DNA of 64,000 nucleotides from Paraconiothyrium sp. Pb-2020 (GCA_022419385.1 JAJUBI010000007.1:1893768-1957767), one strand, 5' to 3'. Counted from the stretch's first letter, positions 1 through 12,407 are shown. The notes: generated by a model not told the origin, from the letters alone. Program-made: numbers and translations.

Positions 1-1
1 A

Positions 2-118
2 AACGACAAGGATGAGATTTTTGCACGGGGGAGCCACACAAAGTTCATCGCACAAGCGTGGAAAGACCCGAAGAATATCACTGAAGAGCTGTCGCTGGGG
101 GAAGAAAAGAAAGAGTAG
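2..118 (+). CDS. C-terminal end of an unidentified protein (partial, runs off the window)
   Basis: An open frame enters at base 2 and runs 38 codons to a TAG at 116-118. The translated tail is hydrophilic and charged and ends in GEEKKE. The frame is uninterrupted, but too little of the protein is present to assign a family. It could be the last exon of a gene whose body lies to the left. Being a genuine coding end is an inference from the continuous charged frame and from the lack of any other explanation for this stretch. Confidence 0.45.
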   Translation, partial: NDKDEIFARGSHTKFIAQAWKDPKNITEELSLGEEKKE

Positions 119-507
119 ACTACCAACAGTGAGAGATATGTAGTCGAAAGGAACACATAGGAAGATCAAATTTTTATCGATATGTGTACTACTATGCTTC
201 GTTTGTGCAAGGCAAAGGGTGCCGCGACGGTTCCGTTTCTCCTCCATGTTTGGCCGCAACCGTACCATGCAGAAAATATGTGGCGTTGCTAGTTGCCGTA
301 TCAAAATTCCGCATGTTGAGACTCAACGCCGCATCAGATATCATCATGATCTCCATTTGTCACAAAGGCTCCGCATCATTGCATTGGGCTTCGTACGTCG
401 ACTTTCCATCCTGTCGTACTTTCTGTCACATCGTCCAATCTTATATCGCACAGGCTCCCGTTCCCTTGTCGCCGGCGTACTCATCCTAAATGGTTTCTTG
501 GGATGGC
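119..507. other. Intergenic, convergent gene ends
   Basis: This stretch lies between the + strand gene end at 118 and the - strand gene end at 508. It holds two overlapping short open frames that look like chance frames. I see no RNA gene or repeat. Confidence 0.5.
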
Positions 508-2797
508 TCAAAGACCGGTGACTGTGGAGTCACAGTCGATCGATCCGCACGTTGATTTCACTTCGTCCGTATTCCATCCCTTCCCTTTTAGCAGGTTGAC
601 AAAGCTACTTTTGCGTGGCGTCATCTTTCGTATAGCGCGACCGAACGATCCTTGTTTCCCATCGCCGGGTTTGGGATTCAGCGGGGGCAAGTCACAGGAA
701 GTGCCTAGTAAACTATGGTCACGACGATACTTGTGTTCGAATTCCTGACCTCACGGTTAATATAGGTCAGAGCTGCAGAAGACAGGGCTCGCTTACCCAG
801 AGACTGTCTGCTGCCTGATGTGAGAGACACAAGTCTCGAAGTTGAAGAAAAATGTGGCATGCAGCTGCCTTCTCTTGGTGAACGTTGCAATGCGCGAGTG
901 GCCCCTCCATATGGTAGTCACGGCCAAGTTCGACTTGGATCGCCTCGGTGCGCCATTGGTCGTAACGCGATTGAAATCGTCCGGCCCAATACAACGCTGG
1001 CATGTAATCTTTCACCTGTGGAGAAACACCAATGTCAGCAAATTCCAGAACTTGCGGATTCTTCGCAGACCAGAGGCGACTGGACTTGGCCGAGGAAAGC
1101 AGTGAAGCGCTGAATGATCGTCGGGGCGACGGGATTTGGATGCTCAATTTCGGATTCTTTCCCGCCAGCAAAGACTTATTGCTTCCCCGCGCTTCTTTCG
1201 TGGGACTGACTGCCTGTCTGTCGCTAGAGCCGGGAATCAGAGGGAGCGCAGTAACTGAGCTTTCGCTAGAAGGAGAACTCGTCCTTCTAGGCCCTGGTTC
1301 TTGAAGATTCGTCTCTCGCGAATATGCCCTTGCCTTCTCAAATGGGTTTTCTCCCACAATAAGCATAGGCATGGACGCGCTCTTGTACCGCTCTGGTATC
1401 GGAGGGACAGGTGGGACATCCTCTACACCCAGGAAGTGGTGATAAGTGGAGGAACGAGGAAACCTCACCTCATTGTTCACCATAGTCTGCGAGCGCGCCG
1501 GGATACCTCCACCGATCCGCTTCTTTGGCGTAGGAAACGTCCGTTTACTGAGGGTCTTTTCGGTGTTCGCTCGTGGCAAGGGTATTCGTGCAGCCGCATG
1601 ATCAGTCTTCATCGAGGTACGCGGACTAACAGGCCCAAGCAGGCGAGTCTGCGTAACTGTACCGTCACTTGGAGCCGGCAGCGCGTCTATGGGACGAAGG
1701 GGGCTTCGCTTCTTAGGCAGAGCTCGCTGGGCCGTAAAAGGTGTTGGGATCGCATTTTGAGAGTACTTGCGTTTGCTTGATGCTGGCGGTGTGGTACAAG
1801 GTGCTCGTCTGCTTGGAGCCAACGCGCTGACGGGACCGGTCGAATGTCTCTTCAACGCTACCGTCGGAGCCATCAGACCCTCTCGTCCTGGTGACTGTGG
1901 TGAGTGTTCCAGGATGTTGGACAATCGCTTGACATGCCGATGTGTAACTGGCGTCGAATTCTCTTTGAAATTGGGCCTTTGGGGTCCTGGGATTCCGGAC
2001 AGCTTATGCTGGTGTAACTTTCGGAGAGAGACAGAATTGTTCGGGTCGCGCGGATGCGCTGAATTCACCAGGTTTGGTGTCGTATAAGATCTCACGGGCG
2101 ATGGCTTCGAGGGCGATGGATATTTCACTGCAGCAAAGGCTTCTCCGGCCGCAATGTGCTTCGCTTGCTGGGTTGTAAGGCTGGAGTGATACTGACGAGG
2201 GCTTGAGTTCGTGTGCTCTAGAGTGGAAGACTCAGGCGACAGGATCTCTGTGGGAGAGGCGCGAGCTTCGCCTTCGAGCGTGAAAGGAGGACAGGGTATG
2301 GGTGTCGAATCGATCCCAGCTACCACTGACTCGAGGTTACGTGGAGTGGAGCGCGGGATGAAGTCCATGGCGCGGGAGCGTGGAAGTTGCTTGGTAGTGG
2401 TCTCTGCGCGTAAGTTCCTCTGCGATGTCGCGGTCTCTTCCGGTTTCACTTTGCGTACTGAGACGCCGTAAGAAAACGGCGGGGGCATTGGGGACAATAG
2501 TTTTGTCGACTCGTGTGGGTGCGGATCTTCGATGGCGCTATTTAGATCATTTGAGGGAAGCGGCGGACGCACTGGCGTAGTCCTGCGCTGTGAGAGAGAA
2601 ATGAGAGACAAGCCCTGACTGAGCTTTCGGCGGAACTTGCTCGCGTTGGTTGTCTCGTCGCCATAGAGCGGCTGGTGAGGCAACGGCTTCTCCTGGCGCC
2701 CGACCATTTTGAGTTTTGCCTCGTCGTGCGAGATCTGGGCGGCTTCCCACTGTGAGCGAATCTTTTCGAACCTGTGACGATCTGGGTAACTCAGCAT
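508..2797 (-). CDS. Conserved Ser/Pro-rich fungal protein of unknown function, two exons
   Basis: The model is complement(join(508..744,797..2797)), 745 aa. The long frame itself would stop at 767, but a GTAAGC donor at 796-791 and a CAG acceptor at 747-745 remove 52 nt in phase 0. The frame then continues as EFEHKYRRDHSLLG to a TGA at 508-510. The junction SLW|EFEHKYR matches my memory of the conserved C-terminal block (PALYWAGRFQSRYDQWR...AADSLWEFxYxYR) of many ascomycete proteins of unknown role. The middle 500 residues are low complexity, rich in Ser, Pro, Thr and Arg, with many SP/TP sites, so the protein is probably disordered and phosphorylated. The start is the ATG at 2797; frame further upstream opens only with GTG. 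No catalytic domain is recognised. Confidence 0.75.
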
Positions 2798-3194
2798 GGC
2801 TTCAACGTGGCAATGCGGGGAGTAAGGATAGCGCACTCACAAGACTAGAGGCTGCGCAGAAGCAGCATTAAGGTGGAGTCGCGAAGGTGAAGGGGCAGTG
2901 GCGATATGTTTCGACGTAAACAGCAACATGACGTCCGACCTCTCACAAAAAGGAAGGCACGAGGGACTCGATTCAACCGACCATCATCCCACATCTTGAT
3001 GACTACAGGGCAGTCAAAGCCGACAATTCCCGCCAGAGTGCCCGCGTGAAGTGTTACATGGAATGCATTCGGAACTAAGACAGAAGAGACGTGAATATCT
3101 TTGAACTGTAAAAGACGATGTACGAGATAGAGGGTATCTAAAACCACATACCGTACCTAGAGCGCCACGTTGATCATGCAAAACCGAGAACACC
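2798..3194. other. Intergenic between two - strand genes
   Basis: This is the promoter and 5' leader side of the Ser/Pro-rich gene and the 3' end of tof1. A 100-codon minus-strand frame (2845-3147) lies here, but it resembles no family and ends before a good junction to the next gene. I regard it as non-coding. Confidence 0.4.
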
Positions 3195-6100
3195 TTACTC
3201 CGAATCGCTATCGACGATGAACCCAGCCCGCGTGTTCCTCATAGGTGGTCGCCGTACAGTGACGACTTCGTCTTCGTCATCATCTGCATCCGCCATTGTT
3301 ACGTCGTCATCTCTAGACGCATTTAGGACTGTATTTTTTGTCGATACCTCCGCTGTGCCAGCAAGCTGAGACGAGAGAGGTGTGTCGGTGGCCTCATCCT
3401 CACTGTCGTCCAAATCAAGATGTCTCTCCTCTGACTGAGCTCTGCCACTAGAGTATCCAGCAGAAGCAATGTCTGGTTCTTCAACATCACTCTCATCTGA
3501 CTCAATCGGCCCAGCTCTTTGCTTTGGCTGGACTTTTCTTCTCCTGCTCTTGTTTGCTCTCAGTCCATCCGCCTTTCTCTTCTTCGGCACAGCAGGCTCC
3601 GTGTTGCCCAGCACAAGCGACCTGGCGATATTCGCCTTGTTTTGAGCTCGAAGCACTTCTTCCCTCGCAAAGAACGCCGCGTCCGCTTCGGGATCGTCCT
3701 CATCATCGGAGTCATGAACGAACATCGTACTCTTGACTTTGAGTTGCTTCTCAATCTCTTTCTGACGTCGAGCATCTGCTCTCTCTTGCTTTTCTTCATC
3801 GTCCAGTTCAACGGGCGTGCGTACCCGTCGACGGCGCTTGAGCAATTTCTTCCCACTCCCATCAGCCTTTCTCGCAGCTGGTTCATCTAAAGCATATTCT
3901 CCGCGGTCACCAGCAGAATCATGATCAATCTCGTCGTCGTCATCATCATCATCATCCCAGTCGACGCGGCGATTCGAGCGTCGTGCTGCCGTCAACTTGC
4001 TGCGAAGCATGTCCTCGGGACCTTTCCCGTCGGCGTACGTTGGAGGCTCGAACTCATATTTGCGGATAAGGTCAATCGCTTCTTGCAGATCTTTGGAGGT
4101 CAAGGGAGATGGTATGACCCAAGTTGCGTCCGGATCAACGTCGGCGCCCAAGCGGGCAAAACCCACAAGAGTTAGCAGAAGACGAATTTTATTATCCTTG
4201 AAAATGGCGACTCGACGCTCCTCGCTGTCAGGCTTTATCACTGCACTCGATGAGCAAAAGAGCATTACTGTCTGATACTGGCACTTACGGATGGTTGGTG
4301 GTGTTGGCATCTCTATTCCGTCTTGGTCGGCAGCAGCTTGTCCCTCCAGGTCTGCTGCTGCTGCTGCAATCTCTTCCTGAGCTTCCTGCATGTCTTCCCA
4401 TGCTTTTCGCTCCTCGACAGCAGAGCTCAGGATGTCCCGCACCCAGTGTAAAACATCGGATTTCTGTTGATTGACCAGAATACCCACGGCGACACCAATT
4501 TGCTCGGGCTTCTCCATACCAGGCTTGACTTCGAGTTCGGCTGGAGCGCGTGGTGTCTTCTTGGGCAATTCTCGATCGTATCCGTGTTCTAAGAAGAACA
4601 TCGTTTGTGGAATCTTGCTGAAGAGCATCTCGACAATGAGCTCAGGTCTGTCCTGTACCCGTTTCACAACCGCTCGGAAAAAATGTCTTACAAACTCATC
4701 CCATTCTTTGAACGATGGCGACTCCGGGTCTAAGCCTTCTGGGCCTTTGACTATCTTATTGAAAAGTTGAAGTATGTCCACACGGTATAGCAGTATACCA
4801 AGTTCCATCTTGAAGGTGACCCGGTGGAAGAATCGGTGTGCTCGTTTTAATTGGTCGGTGTCAAGCTCGTTGTAGTACTTTGTGAAGGCCACAAACGTGT
4901 TGACACTACGTTGACTGATAAACTTTGCCGCAAATCGAGAGAAATCGAATTTTCGTTCCGAAACTGTCTTTTGCGCTATTTCGAGATCATCTCTTTCTGA
5001 AATATGACCTTCTTGCTCACCATCTTCTTTTTGGGCTTCGGCTTGCTTCTTCCGGATCTTTCGAGCGCGCCTTTTCGATCGAACCTGCATATCAACGTTT
5101 TGTTTCGAGTAACGCTCCAACATGCGTAGAAATACATGAGCGAGCTCTGTGACGGCGTCGAGATAACCGAAACCTTGGTCTTTGTACGACCGTAGAGTGT
5201 GCACTATCCGATCATGCGTCGACTCTTCGTAGAATATCCGATTTTGTATATTTTCGGCGATTTCTTGGTCGTCCTCCAGTGCTGATTCGGACATCTCCTG
5301 TACTGTGAGTAGGATTTGCGTGAAACACTTCATCCCTGCGTTCAGATCCTGCCATGCCTTCTCGTCCTCGCTCTTCTGCATGAATCGATTCATCAGGATG
5401 AAAGTCTCTTGATTCATCACTTCCGCAACCAGTCCATAGCTCTCATCTTCGGCCCTGAGTACATGATTATCCTTCTGGTCAGCAGCCTTCTCCTTCATAT
5501 TGCGCCGGCGAGCACATTCTGCTCGCAAAAACCATGATACAAGATAGAAGAACTGTCTTGAGTGACGTGTTTCCACTCGTTCCGCTTCCCGTTCGATAGC
5601 TTTCCTTAGATGGAGGAAAAGTGGATTGAACGAAGAGTCTAGGAACTCCTCAACGAAGGCTTTGACATGTTTGCGCGCAGAGCTCGTGAGTGAAACTGGC
5701 AGATCAAAATCCTCACGCTCCTGCTCGCCATCGGGTTTGCGCCCTGATCGCTTGGGTTTGTTCCACTTCTTAGTCGTATCCATTTTCTGCATACTCTTCT
5801 GTGCTTTGCCGAGCACATCCTGGCCAGATATCGTTGATACTTGTTCATCATCGCCACGTTTGAGCCATATCATAGTGCCAAATCTGTTGTGGCGCGATGG
5901 AGCATGTCGGGCATACCCAGCTAGCATAGACTTTTCTTTCTGGATAAGGCTCCTGAGTTCGTCAGTATTCTTGCTCTTGAGCTTCTTCGCTTCCATGAAT
6001 AGCTTCTCAGCGTCAATTCCCTTCAGCAGGTAGAACAAGATTTCCAGGACTATGACATCCTGCGAAACGAAGTCGTCTCCGATACTCGAGGCAACGCTAA

Positions 6101-6878
6101 GAATGACCTGAAATATGTCCTGTTGGTGGAAAGTGTCGATCGTCGCTGATCGAGACACCTCCGCCTCATCTATGTCCATTGGTACGGCTTTTGGTGGCGA
6201 AAGCATAACAACGTTTCGGATGAAGTATAAAGCGATGCGGATGATGCCATCGTCTCGAGGGGTTCGTTCCCGAGAGGGTACAGCCATGGAGGGAAGAGCA
6301 ATGCGAACTGCTGTCTGGAGTATGTTTGTACGGTCATACTGCAAGATCGCGCGCTTGTAGCCGATCTGCGCCCGCTGGATGTATGGGCCGTGACGATGGT
6401 GATTCACGGTTGCCTCGACTGGGTCGATCTGGAATGGCCACGTCAAGGGCACAAGAAGTTCCACTGCTCCATGTTAGCATTGATACTCTTCCATTACTCC
6501 CAAAATTCATACACGTTGCAACAGCAAGCTTGTGCTTCACCCTATCATCCGTCACCTTCGTGGAAACCTTCGCGAGAATCTCCAGTAGATCACCCTTGAC
6601 CAAGTTCGCTTCCGCCATGCATCGTGCAACGTCGCGGCGGTTCAATTGCCCGTCGGCGAATTTGAGCCATTTTCGAAGATCTTTCAGGCAGAGAAGGGCG
6701 TCGTCTCCGAAAGAATATGTGCCGTCATCGCCAATGCCACCAAGCTATCGCATATCAGCAACTGGGCTCAGAAGATGGCATTCATACTTACAGCTGTGAT
6801 CAGACTGTACACATGAGCGCGAATCTCGGGATCCACAGGGTCCTTCGACCACTCATCCAGAGTGGTTTGCTGGCTCAT
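3195..6878 (-). CDS. tof1: Topoisomerase 1-associated factor 1 (Tof1/Swi1/Timeless family)
   Basis: The model is complement(join(3195..4240,4289..6463,6513..6744,6792..6878)), 1179 aa in four exons. Tof1 with Csm3 forms the fork protection complex that stabilises paused replication forks and passes the S-phase checkpoint signal in the nucleus. The N-terminal Timeless domain covers roughly residues 20-320 (LITALGGIGDDGTYSFGDDALLCLKDLRKWL, split at the first intron; ELLVPLTWPFQ). The C-terminal third is highly acidic with an Asp run near 3934-3955 and basic clusters, as usual for the family. Exon 1 begins MSQQTTLDEW at 6878. The introns are 47, 49 and 48 nt; the 49-nt one has a perfect GCTAACA branch. 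The 48-nt intron (4241-4288) has no stop and keeps frame, so it is easily missed; removing it joins PPTI to LIKPDSEERRVAIFKD. The gene is divergent from the acyl-CoA dehydrogenase gene 261 bp away. Confidence 0.95.
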
Positions 6879-7139
6879 TGTCGTGGTTGACGCTGCACTC
6901 CCAGGCTGGCGCACTACTACTCAGACGCGTCGCGCGTAAAGCGCACTAATGCACTAGTGCATGCAGATCGCCAACATTCGCCAAGGCGGCAGGGGCTGGA
7001 GAACGGTCGGAGTTCTGTCAGCCTCGGTCGCGGCTTCCCTCGGGCCTTTCCCCACGAGGGCAGCTGTTGAGTGGGAGCTTCACATGTGGTTTTGGTCGAC
7101 ACCGTTGACATTTTCGAATCTCCCAGAAGCGCTACCACC
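6879..7139. promoter_or_regulatory. Shared divergent promoter, tof1 / 3-hydroxyacyl-CoA dehydrogenase
   Basis: These 261 bp separate two divergent start codons (6878 and 7140), so both promoters must lie here or overlap the 5' leaders. No clear TATA box was seen. Confidence 0.6.
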
Positions 7140-8198
7140 ATGATATCGGCAGCCTCCAGACGAGCAATTGGGTTCGTTGCGAAGAGGCAGTGCCGTAGCT
7201 TCAGCTCTACTCCCGCTGTTGGCACTGGAGCGGAAGTTAAGAAGCTTGGTGTAATCGGAGCAGGCCAGATGGTACTGAAAAAATGCATCCGCAATACTCA
7301 CAAAACTAATATTTTCAGGGCCTCGGTATTGCGCTCGTAGCGTCGCAGAGGGCCAGCGTACCCGTGCGATTGATAGACGCCTCACAAGCCTCCATCGACA
7401 AAGGCTTGAAGTTTGCTGACAAGCTGCTTGAGAAGGATGTCAGCAAAGGCAGGATATCCCAAGAGGATGCTGCAGCAACTAGGGAGCGCCTGATGCCGAG
7501 CACACAGCTGGAGGATCTCTCGGACGTCGACTTCGTAATCGAAGCTGTTCCTGTTCGTTCGCCGAATCTATCACCCGATTGTGTGCTCACCCTACCATCA
7601 GGAAATACCAGACCTAAAGTTGAACATCTTCGCGCAGCTCGCGAAAATATGTCCCTCACACGCTATTCTCGCTACGAACACATCCTCGATATCCATTACG
7701 AAGATCGCCGCTGCAACTGCCAATGACCCCACCGATCTCTCCGCATCGTCGCGCGTGATCAGCACACATTTCATGAACCCTGTACCGATTCAAAAAGGCG
7801 TAGAAATCATAACCGGACTTCAAACGTCCGATGCCACGCTTGAGACTGCTCTCGAGTTTTGCAAGCGGATGGGTAAGATCCCTTCGACTAGTGCAGACTC
7901 GCCTGGCTTCCTCGCAAACCGTATCCTCATGCCTTACATCAATGAGGCCATCATCTGCTTAGAAACAGGTGTAGGCAAGAAGGAAGACATCGACAGCATC
8001 ATGAAGAATGGCACCAATGTGCCTATGGGACCGTTGCAACTGGCTGATTTCATTGGCATCGACACTTGTCTTGCAATCATGCAGGTTTTGTACAACGATA
8101 CAGGGGATTCCAAATACAGGCCTGCAGTGTTACTCAAGAAGATGGTGGATGCTGGGTGGTTGGGCAAAAAGTCCGGTAAGGGCTTCTACGACTACTAG
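7140..8198 (+). CDS. 3-hydroxyacyl-CoA / 3-hydroxybutyryl-CoA dehydrogenase, mitochondrial
   Basis: The model is join(7140..7271,7319..7552,7602..8198), 320 aa. The enzyme oxidises (S)-3-hydroxyacyl-CoA to 3-ketoacyl-CoA with NAD+. Residues 1-28 are basic and serine-rich (RRAIGFVAKRQCRSFSST), a typical mitochondrial presequence. The NAD-binding Rossmann motif GVIGAGQMGLGIA is split by intron 1 and restored by splicing. The family blocks ATNTSSISITKIA, HFMNPVP and the C-terminal 3HCDH domain (SPGFLANRILMPYINEA, GKKSGKGFYDY) follow. Length is close to the usual 310-330 aa. Intron 2 has an uncommon donor, GTTCGT. The alternative names HADH and HBDH cannot be separated from sequence alone; short-chain substrate use is likely. 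Confidence 0.93.
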
Positions 8199-8807
8199 AA
8201 TGATTCGTTGGTTGTTCCCAATGCTTGCACTGATTGTGTAGAAACATCTCTGGGCTCGACTTGATCCGTCTCCTGTATTGTAAACACACTCAATTACAGT
8301 CACTGTGGAACCCGCTCAAGTACCAAACTTGGTTTGAATTCGGACAATACCAATACCTCGCCCGCGCGGCAAGTTTGGGAAAAGGTTGAAGCCCCTGCTT
8401 CATACAAAAGTGAAAGTCCCTTGGACATGTGGTCAAATGAAGCCACGCGAGGTAGCTGCCCTCAGCCTAGCGGATGCCTCGGTCCTTTCCGCGTTATCGA
8501 TTAGATTGGCTTGATGTAGACTCCGACAGCTGTAGTCTGCCTTTGGCATCGTGTTCACAAGTGCAATAGCTTGAACCGTGGCCGTGCTCTCTTTGTTAGG
8601 GAGAGCTGCGTCATGGAAGTGCACGGGGTGCCGGTAACGGTACAGTGAGAATAGCGGGGCTGCCGCCAGTTGAGAGCTGAGTAACCATCTCCGTCACGGT
8701 ACCAGGCAGCTCCAAGCTGTCTCACACGACCGCCGCACACCTGGCCTCACGACTTCTCTCCTAATCTTCATATACGTTGCTCCTAGGGACCGGTACATCT
8801 TGCAAGA
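8199..8807. other. Intergenic, 3' end of the dehydrogenase gene and promoter of the HVA22 gene
   Basis: These 609 bp hold only short chance frames. No RNA gene or repeat was recognised. Confidence 0.4.
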
Positions 8808-9968
8808 ATGTTTGGCTTTATCGCCGATGGCTTGACGTGAGTGTACCCCGCCCCCACCATGAGAAACCCGAACACATGCGAAGCTTAGCCATGTGTGTAC
8901 TATCGCAAACCCCATACATTTCTCAAATACTTCGGAGCTACGTCTCCAAGACGTTGACACCAACTTACGGATCCCAGCGTCGCTATTACCGTCCTTCTTC
9001 CAATCTTCGCTTCCTACAAAGCCCTCCACACTTCAGATCCGGCGCAGCTCGCACCGTGGCTCATTTATTTCATTACACTTCTCCTCTTTCACACTGTCGA
9101 GAACACTTTCGACTTTGTCCTGTCGTGGATTCCATTCTGGTCCTGGATTCGCTTCTTCTTACATCTCTACCTCATCCTGCCGGGTTCTCAAGGTGCAACC
9201 TTCCTATACCAAGAATACATCGAACCGTTCCTGTACCACCACGAGCGCGAGATCGATGACTTCATAACCGAGACACACGACAATGCGAAGAAGGCGGGGC
9301 TAGCATATCTTCAGCAGGCCATCGAGTGGGCAAAGGTCAACGTGCTGGGCTTTGCGCCGCAGCAGCGTTCTCCCTCTCCAACACCAGGACAAAGCTACGC
9401 GCAGAACTTGATGTCGAGGTTTAACATGCCCTCTGCGCGTGGAAGTGACAATCTATACGGTCTGGTCAACCAAGCGCTCAGCGGCGCGAGTGCGCTCTAC
9501 ACTGGCAACAGGGACGCCCAAGCTGCAGAGCTTAGCCATAACGCCAACATCATTCCCGATAATATCCGGAACAACGATGATCGGCTTAACTACGTCTCCT
9601 CCCAGCGAGAACGCCTGATGACCCTCCTCCAGGCATTCGACCGCGAAGCCGACAACGTGCGCGCCCAGCGTGAGGGCGGAAGCAGGTACTATGAGGGAAC
9701 GGGAGGGCTTTCTAAGAGCAGGAGCGAGGCTGAATTCGATAGGATTGAGGTTGACGAAGCAAGCTCAGGCTCAGAGCGGCCGCCGTATCCCATCACGCCG
9801 CCGGCTTTTGACCGAAGGACTAGCAGTGGGTGGATGCCTTGGAATTGGCAGCGTGGAGCACCACCACCTCCTCCACGGGAGGACGACGATCCGCTTGCTT
9901 ATGGCCGGGAGCCACGTACGCGCCGGGATCAGGGTCGTTCTACAGGCTATGACGCGGGTGACCGCTGA
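8808..9968 (+). CDS. TB2/DP1/HVA22 (REEP/Yop1-type) membrane protein
   Basis: The model is join(8808..8836,8978..9968), 339 aa. The family shapes tubular ER and links to membrane traffic. Exon 1 encodes MFGFIADGLT; a GTGAGT donor and an acceptor at 8975-8977 give in-phase VAITVLLPIFASYKALHTSDPAQLAPWLIYF, which is the HVA22 signature of hydrophobic hairpins with a central WIPFWSWIRFF block. After about residue 125 the protein is hydrophilic and Ser/Arg-rich and may be cytosolic. A 208-residue open frame starting at 9342 is only the tail of this protein. The 141-nt intron is long for this window, and a small extra exon inside it cannot be excluded. Confidence 0.88.
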
Positions 9969-10364
9969 GGGACGGATGCGGCGACGTCCGTCTCTTGTCG
10001 CTATTGCAGAGTCATTGCGTTAATATTACGTTGAGCTTCAAGCTATACAAAAGGCTCTGCATATCTCTTACATCATTTGGCTATCATTAGGGTACATTTG
10101 GCATCATCTGGATCAGGTCCTGCATTAGATTCTGCGCAGGTGCCTTCTTCATGGAAGTTGCAACATCTACAGGTATAATCTTACACTATATGTACAGATG
10201 CAGATGCACGTCCATGTTCACAGCCTTGTGGTTCCAGCCTAGATCTTGATCTGAACCCGTCCACATTCTACAGTATCCTACACTAGCATTCCCAATGTAT
10301 GCCTGGTCTTAAACGCACAGATTTAACATCCGGAGTCTAAGTCCACATACACGAGCGAGACGAT
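9969..10364. other. Intergenic, convergent 3' ends
   Basis: This region separates the converging HVA22 and mgm101 genes and is AT-richer than the flanks. It probably holds two 3' UTRs. Nothing else was seen. Confidence 0.4.
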
Positions 10365-11312
10365 CTACTGTGACGCCTTGAATGGGTAGCGAACAGTATC
10401 ATCCTTGCGTATCACAATCTTCTTCTTCTTCTTGGTTGCTACATGCTCCACCCATAACTCCTTCGTAAAGTCCTTGGTAAAAGTGCGAATGAAACGTGGA
10501 TCCCACAATTCGGAGGCAATGCCGAGATCCTTGCAGCAACGCATCAAAGCGTTGGACTTGCAGCCCTCGGTCGCAGTGGGGATGCCGTCCGGGTCAAAGT
10601 ATTGCTGCTCGCCGCGCGCAATAGCGACAAGCCTAGCAAACATTAGCACGATTATTTCCCTGTCGGATATTGATATAGCTCACCTCCCCTGAACAACCAA
10701 ACCATATTCCCTTGTGACAATCTTGCCCGTCACTATACTCTCACCCCTTGGTGCAAGTCCCCATCCACCGGGTCCAAATGCCTTGTTCAATATCCGCCTG
10801 TACTTAATCTCGGGCAAATATATTATGCCATCAGGCTTCACCTCTACATCATCCTGAACGATCGGCGCGAGAAGAACCTCCTGCTGCTCGGGCGAGAAGG
10901 AGACGCTACCGAGACCGTGATACGAGCGCGTCCAGTCAATTGCTGGCGAGTCTTCTATCTCGGCGGGTTGGTCTGATAGCCCGTCTGTAAGGGAGCGTTG
11001 CCCCGCGGTGGCATCGGCTGCTGAGGCGTTGCGTGTGGTCGGGACAGGAGGCTCTTTAGCGGGAAAGCTGGGCGTGATTGTGCGCTCGGACGTAGCTGAG
11101 GATGCTGCAGTGGTAGTAGGCTTGGTTGCTGTCGTGGAGGCAGGTTTCGCTGCTGTGCTTGTCGAGGTGGTTGCGGCGCGTGGCTTGCTGTTCGCGAATG
11201 CGGCGGAGACTGGGGACGAGGAGAAGGCGCGATGGGCAGCCTGGTAGGTAGAGGGGATGCTCCTTGAGCAGGAAGATGTGAGTAGAGACGAGATACCCCT
11301 GCGCGCTGCCAT
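10365..11312 (-). CDS. mgm101: Mitochondrial genome maintenance protein Mgm101
   Basis: The model is complement(join(10365..10632,10684..11312)), 298 aa. Mgm101 is a Rad52-like single-strand annealing protein of the mitochondrial nucleoid that repairs and maintains mtDNA. The N-terminus is Arg/Ser-rich (AAHRAFSSSPVSAAF), fitting a mitochondrial presequence, followed by an Ala/Thr linker to about residue 110. The conserved core starts at DWTRSYHGLGS and contains EQQEVLLAPI, KPDGIIYLPEIKYRRILNKAFGPGGWGLAPRG, RLVAIARGEQ and GCKSNALMRCCKDLGIASELWDP. A 51-nt intron (10633-10683) splits the codon of Arg in QGR|LVAIA. Size matches filamentous-fungal orthologues. Confidence 0.96.
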
Positions 11313-12407
11313 TGTAGGATATTACACGGTGCTGTCGTTCGTGATGATGGCGACGAGCGACAGCAACGCGAAGTCACGATCTGCCAGCCTTCCATGTATT
11401 TTCGGTTGACCAATCAGGGTAAGGCAGCGTCGGTCTGCGCCAGGAACCAGCAAAATGACGACCCCTCTCAGCAAATGTTCTCATCTACTCATCAGGAATA
11501 CGACAAAATACCTAGCTAAGTATCAGCTTATGCATAAACACTCTTCGTATCATATAGAAGGGGGGCATGTCATGCATGCGCCTACGACGACAATTTAGAA
11601 TGTGTAGGCTAGTCCTCCTCTCGAATGATCAAGCCGAGATCATACGCCCTTTCAGTGTCTAACGACCGAATAGCATGGCCGAAATAACCGACAACCACTC
11701 TTTGTGCGGTGTATCTCGAAGCACTTGATTGACTTGTACAATGAGGTGTCTTTCTGCGAATGGCCTATGTGTACCGCGCTCACACCACCGTACCATTGCT
11801 CTGGATTGGAGTCCCTACCTCCGGCTGTAGGGAATCGAGCTCAGCATGTAGACAAGTCAAACGAACGAAAGAGAATCGGGCAACTCACTCTAACATCCTG
11901 GCCGATGTTCCGTTTCTCTGACTTGCACCTCGGTCGGGGACCGTAGGTTACGCCATGCAGGTGTTTGTGCCTAATCAGTAACCCCACAACAGCAAGATGC
12001 TGTATCGCGATGGTTCTAATATTTGACGTCGAAACATTAAAACTTCAGGTTTGCTCTTCCGTGTTGCGCGTAGAAACACAGAGTGAGAATACATAGTTGC
12101 TGACATTGGCTGAGCGAACCTGACAATGGGTCTCTAATCTGAATACGCCGACATCGAGCATCTCAGCAGCGAATCACGTTTTCTGACAGCCGCTCTGTAC
12201 GGTGTCGTCCGTTGGATTCAGCTCGGACTCCGGTGCCATCGGTGTTGCACGCCACTGGAGGACATGACGCTCTAGCCTTCGTTATACCAGTGCAGCAATT
12301 CAGGATTGAACGTGGGTCAGTAAGAGCCGAACATATATAACACAATCGAGAGCTCAGCTTAGCCACTAAATTCTTTGAATGATCAACTTAAAATCTCTAC
12401 CATAAAT
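11313..12407. other. 1.1 kb intergenic region between mgm101 and the P450 gene
   Basis: Both flanking genes point away from this region, so it contains two promoters. Only short chance open frames are present (the longest 80 codons, 11704-11946, shows no family features). A TATA-like element lies at its right end. Confidence 0.45.
12333..12340 (+). promoter_or_regulatory. TATA-like box of the P450 gene
   Basis: The sequence ATATATAA lies about 70 bp upstream of the P450 start codon. Strong TATA elements are unusual beside the other genes of this window and would suit an inducible gene. Confidence 0.4.

Noticed and set aside
3934..3955. Trinucleotide (ATC) run as a microsatellite
   Set aside because: It is inside tof1 and simply encodes the Asp run of its acidic C-terminal region.
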